From contig NC_068938.1 in NCBI RefSeq assembly GCF_016801865.2, forward strand, positions 211,137,734-211,201,733: 64,000 nt of DNA. Direction: 5' to 3'. Both the position numbers and the translations under genes were made by a program. The DNA is from Culex pipiens pallens (lineage: Eukaryota; Arthropoda; Insecta; Diptera; Culicidae). Positions 47,995-60,674 of this stretch are shown here, piece after piece (the first letter of the stretch is position 1; each line of letters opens with the position of its first letter). The notes under the pieces were generated by a model that was not told the DNA's origin, made no database searches, and saw only the letters and a list, made by a program, of their open reading frames with translations.

Positions 47995-48135
47995 AATTAT
48001 ACAAATTTCCATACAGTTTTGACAACTGTTCATACAAAGATTTTTTGCGAAAATATTCGAAAATCTGTACCTAGAGAAGCAATTTTTAATCAATTTGGTG
48101 TCTTAGGCAAAGTTGTAGGTAGCGAGGAGGACAAT
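47995..48135 (-). repeat. Third copy of the interspersed repeat split at 17.3/23.7 kb
   Basis: TTTCCATACAGTTTTGACAAC, TTTGGTGTCTTAGGCAAAG and TTGTAGGTAGCGAGG match, in the same orientation as 16150-16375, the phrases of that repeat. Diverged and non-coding. Confidence 0.6.
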
Positions 48136-48429
48136 TTATACTGATTTCTGCTATCAAAAGTGAAATTTAAAACAAAAATATGTTTAAGTGTATCAAAAAA
48201 TACAACTTTTAAGCCAAAGAGAAGTGTGAACAACAAATTTTCTCGGTGTTATAAATTTTAAAATGAGGAATGATTTTTCAATAACATGAAAATAAGCAAA
48301 TTTAAATGTTACAATTAAAAAGTACAAGTTTTTTAATAAACGCATCGTTTTCAAGCTTTTTGCATGCGAGGGTTAGTTCTTTGGTACCGTAAACCTGGGT
48401 GACTTTGATAGGTTTGAGATTTTGCCACA

Positions 48430-49310
48430 AAATGAAGAGTGCAAATTTGTACGCAATGCACAGTGGGCAAAAACGGGTGAAAAACGGCTCTTTTGATGCC
48501 GTCAGTTTCTGCCTATCAAAAGTATCATTTTTAATGAAAAAAATACGAGGAATCGATTGGTGGTACTCTCATAAATGGCAAATGACGGGAAGTGGTCCAT
48601 TTTACCCCATTTTGCCTTTTTATGGTGTTTTTCTCGAATATCTTCAACTACCGCAGTTTGCCGCACATCAAAAGTATCTTATTTTATGTAAAAAATTACG
48701 AGAAATCGATAGGTGACACTCTCAATAGCGGCAGATGACGGCAAGGACCCATTTTGCCCCATTTACCCCTTATTTATGTGTTTTTCGTTAATATCTTGAA
48801 TTACTGTAGTTTCCTACAGTTTTAAAGTATGTTATTTTATGTAAAAAATCACGAGGAAACCGTTGTTTTTACACTTTGAAAGTATACTAGTTTATGTAAA
48901 AATCACGAGAAATCCATTGGTGACACTCTTTTTGGTGGCAAATGACGGCAAAGGCTCATTTCGCCCCATTTTACCCCTTTTAATGTGTTTTTCGTAAATA
49001 TCTTGAAATTACATTATTTCTTACAGTTTCAACGTATATTATTTTATATTGAAAATCACGAGGAATCGATTGGTGGTGTTCTCATAAGCGGCAAACGACG
49101 GCATAGGCTCGTTTTGCCCCACTTACCCCATTTCATGTATTTTTTACCGTGGTTTTCCAAACTTTAAATAAATGTTATTTTATACAGAAAATCACGAGGA
49201 ATCGATTGAGAACTCTCTAATTAGCGGCATATGACGAAAAAGGCCTATTTTGCCCATTTCATGTGTTTTTAGTCAATATATTAAACGTGTCATGATTTCC
49301 AATACAGTTT
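48430..49310 (+). repeat. Imperfect tandem family, unit about 150 bp
   Basis: Five to six diverged units, each carrying ATCACGAGGAATCGATTGGT, a GGCAAATGACGGCA phrase and a CATTTTGCCCCATTTACCCC phrase. Anchor positions are near 48547, 48700, 48850-48903, 49056 and 49191. Between anchors the sequence reads TTTTATGTGTTTTTCGTAAA and ATATCTTGAA. No coding potential. Confidence 0.8.
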
Positions 49311-49505
49311 ACAAGAATGTTACTGTAGAATGTACAGTACGTTCAAGATATTCACGAAAAACATCTCAAGAGGGAGTAAATGGGGTAAAATGGGCCCTTG
49401 TTGCCATTTGCCGCAATTCAGAGTGTTCTCAATCGATTCCTCGAGATTTTCTGCATAAAATATCATTTATTTATAGTTTGGAAAACCACGGCAATTCAAG
49501 ATATT
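49311..49505 (-). repeat. Inverted terminal unit of the 150-bp tandem family
   Basis: GGGGTAAAATGGGC, TTGCCATTTGCCGC, GTGTTCTCAATCGATTCCTC and AAACCACGGCAATTCAAGAT are the reverse complements of the phrases in 48430-49310. The last unit is therefore flipped, and the whole can fold back on itself. Confidence 0.75.
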
Positions 49506-52500
49506 AAAGAAAATACATTGCAATGGTATGGAATCATACTGACCATGGTAGAGAAGTACTTCAAGAAAGAAGAAGTTTTCATTAAATTTGGAAAATTTCA
49601 AATAGTTCGTAAACAATAATTAAGATAATGTTGATAAAAAGTCATTTTCTAATGAAAATAAGTTCGAATATAAAAACGGAATGCATTCTCGGATTCTTTG
49701 GACAGTTTTACACAAAGAGAAGACTTTTTTTTGTAAATATTTTTTTAGTCCCTTATCTAAAATTAAATTCGGATAATCGAGTCTGGACTGAAAATAAACA
49801 ATTTACATTAAAAAAATTCCAAAGATAATTCCATTTTTTTTTTTTAAGAGGAAAAAGAATGTTTTTGATTTCTTGAAATTATGTCCTTGTTTGTCTTTTT
49901 CAGAAAACATATTTTTAAAATACAGAGAAACTTCTTTTTACGGGATGAGTTACTAATTTGTCAATTTCTCTGGAACGACGCAACATTTTTGCAATCTTTT
50001 AAATGCATTATGTAGGTTTTGTTCAGATTTACAAAATACTTTTTGAAGCCTGCAAAAAAAAATTTAAGATAAATTGGCGAAATAAAAAGCACTGATTTCA
50101 TTATATTTAAAAAGGTGGAATATCATGAATGTAACGAAATGCAAATTGAAGAAAAACAAATAAAAATATGAGCTGACCAAATCAAATATAAAATATAATT
50201 GTTTTTAACATAACCTCATAAATTCAAGTTTCATTAATAAATTTAAAAGATGTTGCACAAATTTTCTGTTAATAAGTTGCAAATCAATTCATTTTTTTTT
50301 TTAGTAGTAAGGGATATGATTTTTGAATTTTGTTTACGTAAATAAAATCAATATTAAATATTATTTCCTTATTTCGATACCTCTGTGCTCTCTTGCTTGC
50401 TGGTTTTCCTATCTAGTAAGCATAAGGCATCGATTTATAAATCATAACCACAGTCGGAAAGCGTGACATCTTCGTTTCTTCATATTCAAATGACTTTATC
50501 TCGAAAATGATAATACAGATCTAAGATTTTATTGCAAATTTGGTCAGCTTTATGGGAAACATATTTTCAGAAAAAAAAGTCATGACCACAGAACATTAAA
50601 ACAGAAAAATAAATAAATATATTTTTGAAAACATCCATTATGTGAATAATTGTGGAATATTTTCAACTTCTTAAGAAAAAAATCTTGTACTTTTCGAAAT
50701 CATTTTCCTATTTTTTTTAAGACAGAATTGAAAAAAAAACAATTAAATACACATACTGACTTCGTAAGGAATTGAAATAAATTTAAATATTCATAAAAAT
50801 CAAGCGACAGCAACATTTAACAAATTTCGCCAAACCACGGTACACCCTCCCCCCTAAGGCTTCACATTTTCCAAAATTCTTCTCCCAGAAACCCCCACAC
50901 CCATTACCACAGACACACACCTTTCCGCCTTCCTTCCAGAACCATTACCGCAAACCGGGTAAGCCTGTCCAAAATGTGTCGACATTAAATGTACGATACA
51001 TGTGTCAAATGCGACATAAAGTGGAACGTTTTAATATTTACTCTGCTCTCGACGACGACGATGACGACGCAATCCTTTTGGTTGCTCTGGGCGGGCCCTG
51101 GCTGTGAAAACTGCTAGCACTGCAGTGGGGAATAAATTGCTGGAAATTATCGAAGCAATGGCTGGGATTTTCTTCGAAACGAGAGCTTTGGAGTCATCTA
51201 CAGAGCAAGGGGGGAGATGCAGAACGTCATAAATGTTGCTGCTTAATGATGCAATAAATGAGCCAGAGTTTGTTCCTGGCAAGGTTTTCCGATGTGGTGA
51301 GGGATTTTCCTCGAATTTTTCAATTTTCCTCTAATGAGAGTTCAATGGAATGCTCATCTTGAGCTTGTTTTGTTTGCAGTTTTATTGATAATTTTTCACA
51401 TTTTTGGTATTTTTCAAATACCAACAGAATTATTTCTTTATTCAAGCTGAATAACAAACCACACAATTTCCTCTGATTTACACAAATATCCAATTCCCAC
51501 TCCTGAAATCCATCTTGATTTCTACCTTCACTCAAATGTGTCAATCTACATACTCCATTACGTTTTTTTTTTGCTGTTGTTCATCTAAGAATAAACGCAC
51601 AAGAAACCTGTCTTGAAGCGAAATCATCACCTCATAGGAGTATGCTACGCTGATGTTGTGAAAAACCATGTTTCTGAAAAGCAGCAGCAGCAGCAGAAAA
51701 ATAAGATCAATCAAAGCGTGTATGTGCATGAATTATGCATATTTTCATCAAGAACCTTCACGCCACTGTAAAGAACTCTGCTCTGCGATGGTTGTTGCGA
51801 AATGGAAAACATATGAGACTGTTTTGATATGTTAAAGCTGATAGCTTTGTGCTTGAAGTTGTTGCCTTTTGGGCAGCTTCCAAATATCTGCTTTTCATCT
51901 GAAGTGAAAATCAATCATTTTTGTTGACGCTACCCTCTCTCAACCTAGTCTAAAATTCTCAATCTAGTGAATGCTGGTTTATTCAAGGCTGACAAGTGCA
52001 AAATTAGTTTGCCAGTAGTCAAACACGACACTTTGGGCGTTGCAACTAATGGAGCACATGACCATGCCCAAAACCCCAGCATGCAAGTTCATTATTCTAC
52101 CATCAAAGCCTTCCTGCTCCTGAATGTATGCAACCCGTCTGCCAGAAAAAGCTGTTACTAGCCTTTTACCACTTTTAAGCAACTTTATCTAAAAGAGAAT
52201 CAAAACACTCGCTAGGGTTGCTATAAGATTTCAAATAATTTTTCAAACTTTAACGAAATGACCACCCCAACGGAAACATTTTGGAGCACGTGTTTTCTTT
52301 TCAAGAACAAGCATGCAACAAGGATGGATTTCCTCTACCTCTACGGCAGTATTTCTAGTGACCTGAAGTATAAAACTCATGCCGATCAAGATTGAATTTT
52401 CGGAACGATTCAAAACAGTTTTTTTTTTTAATTGGAAATGCTGACAAAAAATAATATTTGCAATCATACGGAGGGGTTACTTTTGTCCCTGATCACGAAT

Positions 52501-52624
52501 CCAAGGTCCGTTTTTTGATATCTCGTGACGGAGGGGCAGTACGACCCCTTCAATTTTTGAACATGCGAAAAAAGAGGTGTTTTTCAATTATTTGCAGCCT
52601 GAAACGGTGATCAGATAGAAATTT
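49506..52624. other. AT-rich sequence, no gene identified
   Basis: No supported gene. A GC-richer patch at 50830-51290 holds a minus-strand frame of 83 codons without a domain. A short CAG run lies near 51680-51697. From about 52460 the sequence reads as the flank of an interspersed repeat. Confidence 0.4.
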
Positions 52625-53045
52625 GGTGTCAAAGGGACTTTTTTGTAAAATTGGACTCCGGATTTGATGGCGTACTCAGAATTCCGAAAAAACGAATTTT
52701 TTATCGAAAAAAAAACATTGAAAAAGTTTTGAAAACTCTGTCATTTTCTGTTACTGTAAAAGTTTTTAGAACATGTCATTTTAATGGAAATTTAATAAAC
52801 TTTTAGAATATACATTAACCCAGAAGAGTCATTTTGTCATTTAGAACAAAATTTATCATTTTAAAATTTCGTGTTTTTCTAACTTTGCAAGGTTATTTTT
52901 TAGAGTGTAAACATGTTACAGTTAAGTAACGGAAAATGACAGAGTTTAAAAAAAAATGTGTTTTTTTAGATGAAAAATACGTTTTTTGGAATTTTGAGTA
53001 CTCCATCAAATTGGGCGTCCAATTTTACATAAAAGGTCATTGTGT
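52625..53045. repeat. Imperfect inverted repeat, arms about 140 bp
   Basis: The left arm (TTTTGTAAAATTGGACTCCG, GATTTGATGGCGTACTCAG, ACTCTGTCATTTTCTGTTAC) is mirrored by the right arm (complement of 52905-53045: TTTATGTAAAATTGGACGCC, AATTTGATGGAGTACTCAA, ACTCTGTCATTTTCCGTTAC). The arms differ at many positions, so the element is old. The spacer is AT-rich. A non-coding foldback-type repeat. Confidence 0.75.
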
Positions 53046-53098
53046 CAGACAAGAGACAAGAGACAACAGACAAGAGACAAGAGACAAGAGACAAGAAT
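53046..53098. repeat. Short tandem array (GACAAGA)n
   Basis: About seven units of the 7-mer GACAAGA with one interruption (GACAACA). It lies directly at the right edge of the inverted repeat. Confidence 0.9.
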
Positions 53099-53749
53099 AA
53101 TGAAGCTCAAATATCCCGATGAATTTTTTTTGTAGAATTCGACATTGAAAAATGTTTTTTTTGTTTATTTAAAGAACAAATTTTCGACAACAGAATTTAC
53201 ATGAAAAGCTACAAAATAAAATTTTCATCATGTGATTTGAGAATTCAAATAAATACATTCATAGATAATTGTTATACATTTATTCGATAAAAACCATGAA
53301 AAATAAGTAATGCTTTTCCCTGTTAAAACTTTAGAATACAAATTTTCTAGAGTTGTACATCAAACTATATATTTTATTGCATCCAAACAAAATTAGAGCA
53401 ATTTTAAATACCCTCTTGTTTACTTGCATAGAACTACTTTTAAGTCTTTTTTTTTTTTTTGCTTTTTGATTCCACATTGTTAGGGTATTATAAATTTGAT
53501 TAAACGTTTCAATTTCAAACAACAAGCTTTTATTTTAGAATATTATTTTCAATTTCAATTGTGTTTTTATTAGAATTTAACAGTTCTGCTCCAGGATGTT
53601 ACATTTGCAATTCAGAGATTTGGAGAACCTTTCAACTGAGATCAATTCATAGGCCTTTGCAGGGAGGGTACATATTTCTACGTTTAGATTTTGCTAGCTG
53701 AGTGCTCTTTAAGGGAAAATAAATTTTGAGAAAAAACCCTAGAATTTCA
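53099..53749. other. AT-rich sequence, nothing recognised
   Basis: No frames of interest and no repeats apart from T runs. Confidence 0.45.
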
Positions 53750-54300
53750 GAATATTATCCGGGCATGGTTTACATACATTTAAGTGAGATCCGGCTTCAA
53801 AAAAGTACATAAACATCAATTAAGTGGTCATAACTCGAGACAGAGTTGCCAGATCTTTAATGTTGTGGACTCGTTGGAAAGGTCTCTCGATTACTTAACC
53901 AACGATGGGTCGGATGATGGAGCCGGACATCGTTTACATGCATATAAATGAGATCCGGATATATGTGAAAACACATTTTTAAACATAACTTTTGAACTAG
54001 TTATCGAAACTTCAAACAATTCAATAGCGATGTATGGGATTATAAACCAAGTAGAATGCGACAGGTTTGATCAAAATCGGTTCAGCCAGTGCTGAGAAAA
54101 CTCAGTGAGAAATTTAGTCACATACATACATACATACACACACATACACACACACAGACATTTGTTCGGTTTTAGATTCTGAGTCGATATGTATACATAA
54201 AGGTGGGTCTTTGAGCTTTAAATAAAAAGTTCATTTTTAGAGCAAGATTATAGCCTTACCTCAGTGAGGAAGGCAAAAACGACCACTTTTTCGTGGCCTT
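53750..54300. repeat. Interspersed repeat with internal duplication and CATA/CA microsatellite
   Basis: Two related phrases, GGTTTACATACATTTAAGTG with AGATCCGGCTTC (near 53766-53800) and CGTTTACATGCATATAAATG with AGATCCGG (near 53932-53960), lie about 165 bp apart. They are followed by CATACATACATACATACACA repeats (54120-54155) and the end phrase CCTCAGTGAGGAAGGCAAAA. The build looks like the non-coding end of a dispersed element, but I cannot name it. Confidence 0.5.
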
Positions 54301-54330
54301 TTGAAAATGTCAAAATTTAACATCACACTT

Positions 54331-54731
54331 TAACATTTTTACATTTTTACATTTTTACATTTTTACATTTTTACATTTTTACATTTTTACATTTTTACAT
54401 TTTTACATTTTTACATTTTTACATTTTTACATTTTTACATTTTTACATTTTTACATTTTTACATTTTTACATTTTTACATTTTTACATTTTTACATTTTT
54501 ACATTTTTACATTTTTACATTTTTACATTTTTACATTTTTACATTTTTACATTTTTACATTTTTACATTTTTACATTTTTACATTTTTACATTTTTACAT
54601 TTTTACATTTTTACATTTTTACATTTTTACATTTTTACATTTTTACATTTTTACATTTTTACATTTTTACATTTTTACATTTTTACATTTTTACATTTTT
54701 ACATTTTTACATTTTTACATTTTTACATTTT
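54331..54731. repeat. 8-bp satellite (ACATTTTT)n, block 1
   Basis: About 50 copies of ACATTTTT, essentially perfect. It is interrupted at 54732-54770 by a T-rich segment and then resumes. Confidence 0.98.
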
Positions 54732-54770
54732 AATTTTTTTTCCTTTTTTTCTTATTTTTGCATGTTTATT

Positions 54771-55738
54771 TTTTACATTTTTACATTTTTACATTTTTAC
54801 ATTTTTACATTTTTACATTTTTACATTTTTATATTTTTACATTTTTACATTTTTACATTTTTACATTTTTACATTTTTACATTTTACATTTTTACATTTT
54901 TACATTTTTACATTTTTACATTTTTACATTTTTACATTTTTACATTTTTACATTTTTACATTTTTACATTTTTACATTTTTACATTTTTACATTTTTACA
55001 TTTTACATTTTTACATTTTTACATTTTTACATTTTTACATTTTTACATTTTTACATTTTTACATTTTTACATTTTTACATTTTTACATTTTTACATTTTT
55101 ACATTTTTACATTTTTACATTTTTACATTTTTACATTTTTACATTTTTACATTTTTACATTTTTACATTTTTACATTTTTACATTTTTACATTTTTACAT
55201 TTTTACATTTTTACATTTTTACATTTTTACATTTTTACATTTTTACATTTTTACATTTTTACATTTTTACATTTTTACATTTTTACATTTTTACATTTTT
55301 ACATTTTTACTTTTTACATTTTTACATTTTTACATTTTTACATTTTTACATTTTTACATTTTTACATTTTTACATTTTTACATTTTTACATTTTTACATT
55401 TTTACATTTTTACATTTTTACATTTTTACATTTTTACATTTTTACATTTTTACATTTTTACATTTTTACATTTTTACATTTTTACATTTTTACATTTTTA
55501 CATTTTTACATTTTTACATTTTTACATTTTTACATTTTTACATTTTTACATTTTTACATTTTTACATTTTTACATTTTTACATTTTTACATTTTTACATT
55601 TTTACATTTTTACATTTTTACATTTTTACATTTTTACATTTTTACATTTTTACATTTTTACATTTTTACATTTTTACATTTTTACATTTTTACATTTTTA
55701 CATTTTTACATTTTTACATTTTACATTTTTACATTTTT
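54771..55738. repeat. 8-bp satellite (ACATTTTT)n, block 2
   Basis: About 120 copies with a few 7-bp units (near 54882, 55000, 55310, 55721) and one T-for-C change near 54831. The two plus-strand frames of 328 codons are by-products of a stop-free 8-mer. Confidence 0.98.
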
Positions 55739-58700
55739 TCGTAATTGATTTTTGTTTGTTTCAGATTTCAACCATTTTTTTACTGATTTAAACATTTTTA
55801 GATATCTTGTCTTTTTATTATTGTTGATAACTTTTTAATCATTCCCTTGACCCCTTCACCTTGAAATCTACAAATCTCTTTTTTCATATTCTTAAAATAA
55901 TCTTTCTTAAAAGAAGCAAACTTCTGCTCCAGCAAATTTTACCACACCCATTCAATGTTTTATGACAAAACAATACAAAAATTAAAATTTAATTTAACTG
56001 CAAGCTCTTACCACTGCTGGGGTGGCACGAAGCTTTTCTCCTCATTTAGTTTTTTTTCTCTTCCCCAGCTCAAAGCTGCTGTCAATGCATCGCACTTTTT
56101 AACTGCTCTAAAGCTGTACTTTGTGACCGTTCGCGAGAAAAACGGAGTGATAAGGTGATGCCCGGAAAATTTTATTCAAATTCAATTTATGCAAAAAGGA
56201 GTGCACTCCTCTTCTTCTCGCCGACCTCATCTTTTATTCATGGTGCTCTCGGAGAACGGAGCCTGCTTGGAGGGGGGAGGGGATGCTCAAAACCTTAAAA
56301 CCATCAGCGAGGGAAAGAGATGGCAATAAAAACGCACACTCATACTTTTTCGCTGGGTGCAGTTTACTTTCAAAAGTGCAGGCAGTCTTATTCTGTTAAA
56401 CTTTTGTGAAATTTTAACGCCACCTTGTCACATTGTTATTTGAAGCGATTTTTCGGAAAAAGTTTTCCAGGAAATCTATTTGGTTTGTGTACTGAGTTGT
56501 TCACTGATTCAAATGATATTCGAAAAGCTTGTTCTTAAATTTAAGAACTATTTCAAGAATTTACATTAACGTACCTGAATATTTGTAAAACTAAAAATTT
56601 AAATAAAATATTTCCAATAAGAATTCCACTCAAGTGTCAAGCTAAGCCAATTAATATTCCATCTCCAACAAGGACGCCAAGTTCATTCCGGTAAAACAAG
56701 AAAGAAAGGATTGAAAACAGATTCATCATCCAGCGCCCTCCTGGACCCACCTCAACCCCATCTGGATCACTTTTCCACCACTTTCAAAGCTTCTAATTAG
56801 ACACTGATGACCACGGGCAAATTGCGTTTTCCCCGATCGTCGTCGTCGTCGTCCGAATAACCTTCCCCCTCAAGGGAATTACACCGAGATAACTCATTAA
56901 TGATAAATGACTGGAGACAAGCACCACCACGAAGCGGACTTTGGCTTTTCCCTTTTTTCGAACACAAAAAAAGGATTCATTCAATAATAATGACATGTCC
57001 TGAAAAAGGATCACGTACTTTGGTAGAAATTTTACATCAATTGTATGCAGCAGAGCTGGAAAATTAATGCGCTCACACACACAGAGACAGACACACATGC
57101 GAGAAAAATTGGCCCCGTCAAAAAATGATGTGGAAAAGCAGCACAAACAAGTAAATTTTCCCACCCCGAAACATGACGGCGAAGCAGCATTTTCTGACAA
57201 GACACCGAGCTACCAGCAGCCTGGGAAAATCCATCTCCTTTCTTGCTGCTGGTGGGGCTCAAAATCCACCGCCACCGAAAATCCTAGCCAATTTTGAGAA
57301 GCTACTACGAAAACCGAAAAAAATAGAATTTGCCACGTAATTTTGCCGCTGCTGCTTCTTGCTTCGCAAAGTAACGCGCTGTAATTTTATCAGCTTTACA
57401 TGGAAACATTGCGCGCGTTTTGCTTTGCATTGTCGGGTTGGGGAAAATTCCAGGCAAAGTTGCGGTATAAATTCAAAATAAATATAAATTCGAAATGTTT
57501 AGTTTATAAATTCATTAAAAGATTCATATAATTTGTTTGAATCAGTGATGAAAAAACATGGAAGAATGAACTTTTTCACGAAATGTCTTAAAATTTCTAG
57601 AAAATTTGTTTAATTTTTATAAACAATAAGTTGACATTAAGGTAACAAAAAAAAATCATTTTGGCCCACACTGTAATTTAACTGTTCCAGATTGGTTATG
57701 ATTTCGAATTCACAGTTCGTTGAAGCTGAAAAAAGATATTTAAATATAAAAACGTCTTTAAAAAATCGCTCATATCTCTCAAGAATCAACTCTTTTTGAC
57801 TTGCAATCTTGAACAATTTTTTTGGCATAGTTTCACATAAGAATCTTACACTAAACTTTATTTTGACTCAATTAACACTACCTTTAACCTAATTTCAATA
57901 ATATAGCTTTTCTATGTACATTTTTGTAAATTATCCCGTACACACTTAAAAAATCAGCACCTTCTATTAAACCTTCGTCGATTCATATTTGATACAAACT
58001 TTTTTCTTTTTTTACTGAGAATTTGGAAAACAGCTATTCACAAATGACCCTTTGAAATATTTTTAACCATTGAAAATAGCAAGGTGGTTTTTTTTAAATG
58101 AAATTATGTCTTATTTTCCAAATTTATCAAAATTTATGGGAAATTTTGTAATCAAACTTCTAAATCAAACATTTTCACACAAAACCTTTACATTTAAGAT
58201 GAGGATAGTAATTTGTTGAAATTATGATTTTTGATTTCATAAAAGTCATCAACAAGTTTTATTAAAACTTAAAAAAAAATTGTTATATTTTAAAGGACGA
58301 AATCCGTGCAAATTTTGGAACCAGAAATATACAGTTTAGAAAAAATAAAATAAATTCGAAAAAATTGTCAACCAATCGAAAAAAGCGTTACATTGCTTTT
58401 GATAAATTGAACCATTTTAAAGAATTTTAAAGAGAGATTATTCAATTTAAAAACACTTTTTGAATGAAAAGCTAGATCACAATTACAATTTACAAAAATT
58501 AATTACAAAGAGCTTTAAATTGATTTTTGCATGAAATTACCAATTACCAATTCGATATGTTTTAGGGAACCAAAGAAGACAATTTTAAGAAAATGAAAAG
58601 AACATAAAGAAAAACTAAATTCAAAAAAAGAAGAGTACATTTTAATCTTTAAAATTCACTGCTATCTAGTTTTTGCCAATAAAAATAAGTATTTAAAGAT

Positions 58701-58771
58701 TTTTCTAAATAGTGTCTTAGGGTGTTCCAAAAACATTATTTGGCAATATTTGTTTCAATAAATGGAAGATT
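55739..58771. other. Unique-looking sequence, no gene identified
   Basis: A patch of higher complexity at about 56000-57450 has short frames on both strands (135 codons minus at 56793-57200), a GTC run near 56836-56851 and a CA run near 57074-57093. No domain and no splice structure I can defend. The rest is AT-rich. Confidence 0.4.
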
Positions 58772-58784
58772 TCCATGAAATTCA

Positions 58785-60090
58785 AATCAAATTATATCAA
58801 ATTATTCGCTCTACAGCAGGCCTGCCCAACGTCCGGCCCGCGACGGCTTTTCAAAATAGTTCTATGACCGACCCTAAAGGTTGGTTATGAATACTCAATA
58901 AATAAATTGAGTGTCAAAATTTAAAATATAATCATGAGATTAATTATTTTTTTTTAATAATTTGAAAAAAACATTTATTTGTTTTATTTTTGCTTTTGAC
59001 ATACCATGTTGCAAATTCAACGTTTTGTTTGGATTTTGCATTTGTATTTTTTTTTATTTCACATTCTTTATATTTGAATTTAATTCTTATCATTTCTATA
59101 TTAATTTTCAGATCCAATTATTAAACTTAAAAATGTGCAAAAAAAATGTTGGCTGTTTTTACTTCTATTTGAATTGTTACATTTGTGAGGATTTTGATTT
59201 GAATTGATTTTTCATAAATGAGTAAGCAAAACAATAATAAAGTTTAGCTGGAAAAAAGCTTTAAAAAAGCAAATTAATCATATCGAATATAAAGATCGCT
59301 GCAAATATTTTTTAAAATTTTAAAAAATGTTTCAAAATGGGTCAAGAAATCAGATAGCATTTTTTTCCATAAACTTCAATTATTTTAGGAAATTTGAAGA
59401 ATGACAAATTTAAAATTATCAGATATATATTTTTCTTCACATTTTTAAATTTCGTGCCTTTAAAATCATTTTGAAATGTTTTGTAAAATATTTTAAAAAA
59501 GGTGCAAAACAACTTATAAAATGTTTTTTCGTAAAGATGATTTGAATCCAAATTTCGTTTCAATGATTTTAAATCTTGTCTCGTTGATTTTTCAAACTTG
59601 AAAAAAACTTTCAACGACGAAATTTGAATGTTCTTTTTAAGTTAATGATATCAGGGTATTTAATTTCAATCGACAAAAACATTTACAATACAATTTTAAA
59701 CAAAATAAACATAAATAAAAAAAAAACATCTTTGAAAGTTATCTTTGTTTTTCTTTCTTATAATCAGGATACATGAATCTTATTTGCAACACTAGTGTAT
59801 TTAACAACCTTATCAAATAAATTTTATGAAAAAATGTTTTTAATTTTTTTGAACATTTGAACTTTTTTGAACATTTACTAACATTAGTTCCGGCCCGCCA
59901 CTGCTTCGGAAAAATCAGATCTGGTCCGCTGGGCCAAAAGGTTGGGCACCCCTGCTCTACAGCATTGCCTTGGCGTTCTCGATTGCGAGACAAATCTCGT
60001 CTCGAAAAATGCCACCAAGACCGTCTGGGATCGAACCCAGGCCGACTGGGTGAGAGGCAATCACGCTTACCCCTACACCATGGTTCCCGG
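58785..60090 (-). mobile_element. Twin-related SINE interrupted by a hAT-type element
   Basis: A 13-bp duplication, TCCATGAAATTCA, flanks the compound at 58772-58784 and 60091-60103. The SINE parts are 58785-58816 and 59963-60090. They contain the end phrase ATTATTCGCTCTACAGCATTG (as in 1738-2152, here split) and one tRNA-like monomer with the complement of GGTTCGATCCCAG near 60029. The second monomer is missing, so this is a shortened form. The intact host SINE would be about 150 bp. Confidence 0.88.
58817..59954. mobile_element. hAT-type non-autonomous element, copy 3, nested in the SINE
   Basis: Ends CAGGCCTGCCCAACG and GTTGGGCACCCCTG; 11 of the 14 terminal bases pair as inverted repeats. 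The 8-bp duplication CTCTACAG lies at 58809-58816 and 59955-59962. Its orientation is opposite to the copies at 9225 and 43560. 1,138 bp, AT-rich, no transposase frame (the longest is a 118-codon frame spanning the right edge, not credible). Confidence 0.92.
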
Positions 60091-60103
60091 TCCATGAAAT
60101 TCA

Positions 60104-60674
60104 GTTAACTGATAATTATCAGTTCATTAATGTTGACTTACCTTTTGAAAGTCTCATAAACGGCGATAACATCACATTGTAAAATATGTCAGTAACACAA
60201 GTTATTAATTTAAAACATTTGTTGTGCAAGATAAAAGTAAATTATCATAATTTAATAAAAAAATGATCAGCATGATTTTATCAAACAAGCTATTACAAAT
60301 GATAAAAGCCGGGTTTCATAAAGATTTATGAAATATTGTATTTTTTATTTTTCTTAATGACAAACAGTTATTTTTAAAAATCTGGTCCAAAAACATTACA
60401 GAACATTATGCTCTAGCCATCATTTCACGAAAATAGCTATTAAATCAACTTTTGTATTTTTCTTAAGGGGTTACATACATGTAAAAAATCTCAAAAATTC
60501 ATATTTCCGATTATTTATTAAATCTTTTCAAAAGATTATTTCCAATCACTCCTGAAAGTTTCATAAAGATATTTCTTGATTTAAGTGAGTCGAAGACGAT
60601 TTAAGTTTAAAGTTTTGCCTTGCGCAAAGCGAACCGTCTAACTTTGTGAGCGTTTTTCTCAAAACACCGAGTTG
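60104..60674. other. AT-rich sequence leading into an inverted repeat
   Basis: No gene. The last 200 bp look like the outer part of the dispersed element whose foldback part starts near 60675. Confidence 0.4.

Noticed and set aside
54758..55748. Two 328-codon plus-strand frames
   Set aside because: By-products of the (ACATTTTT)n array.
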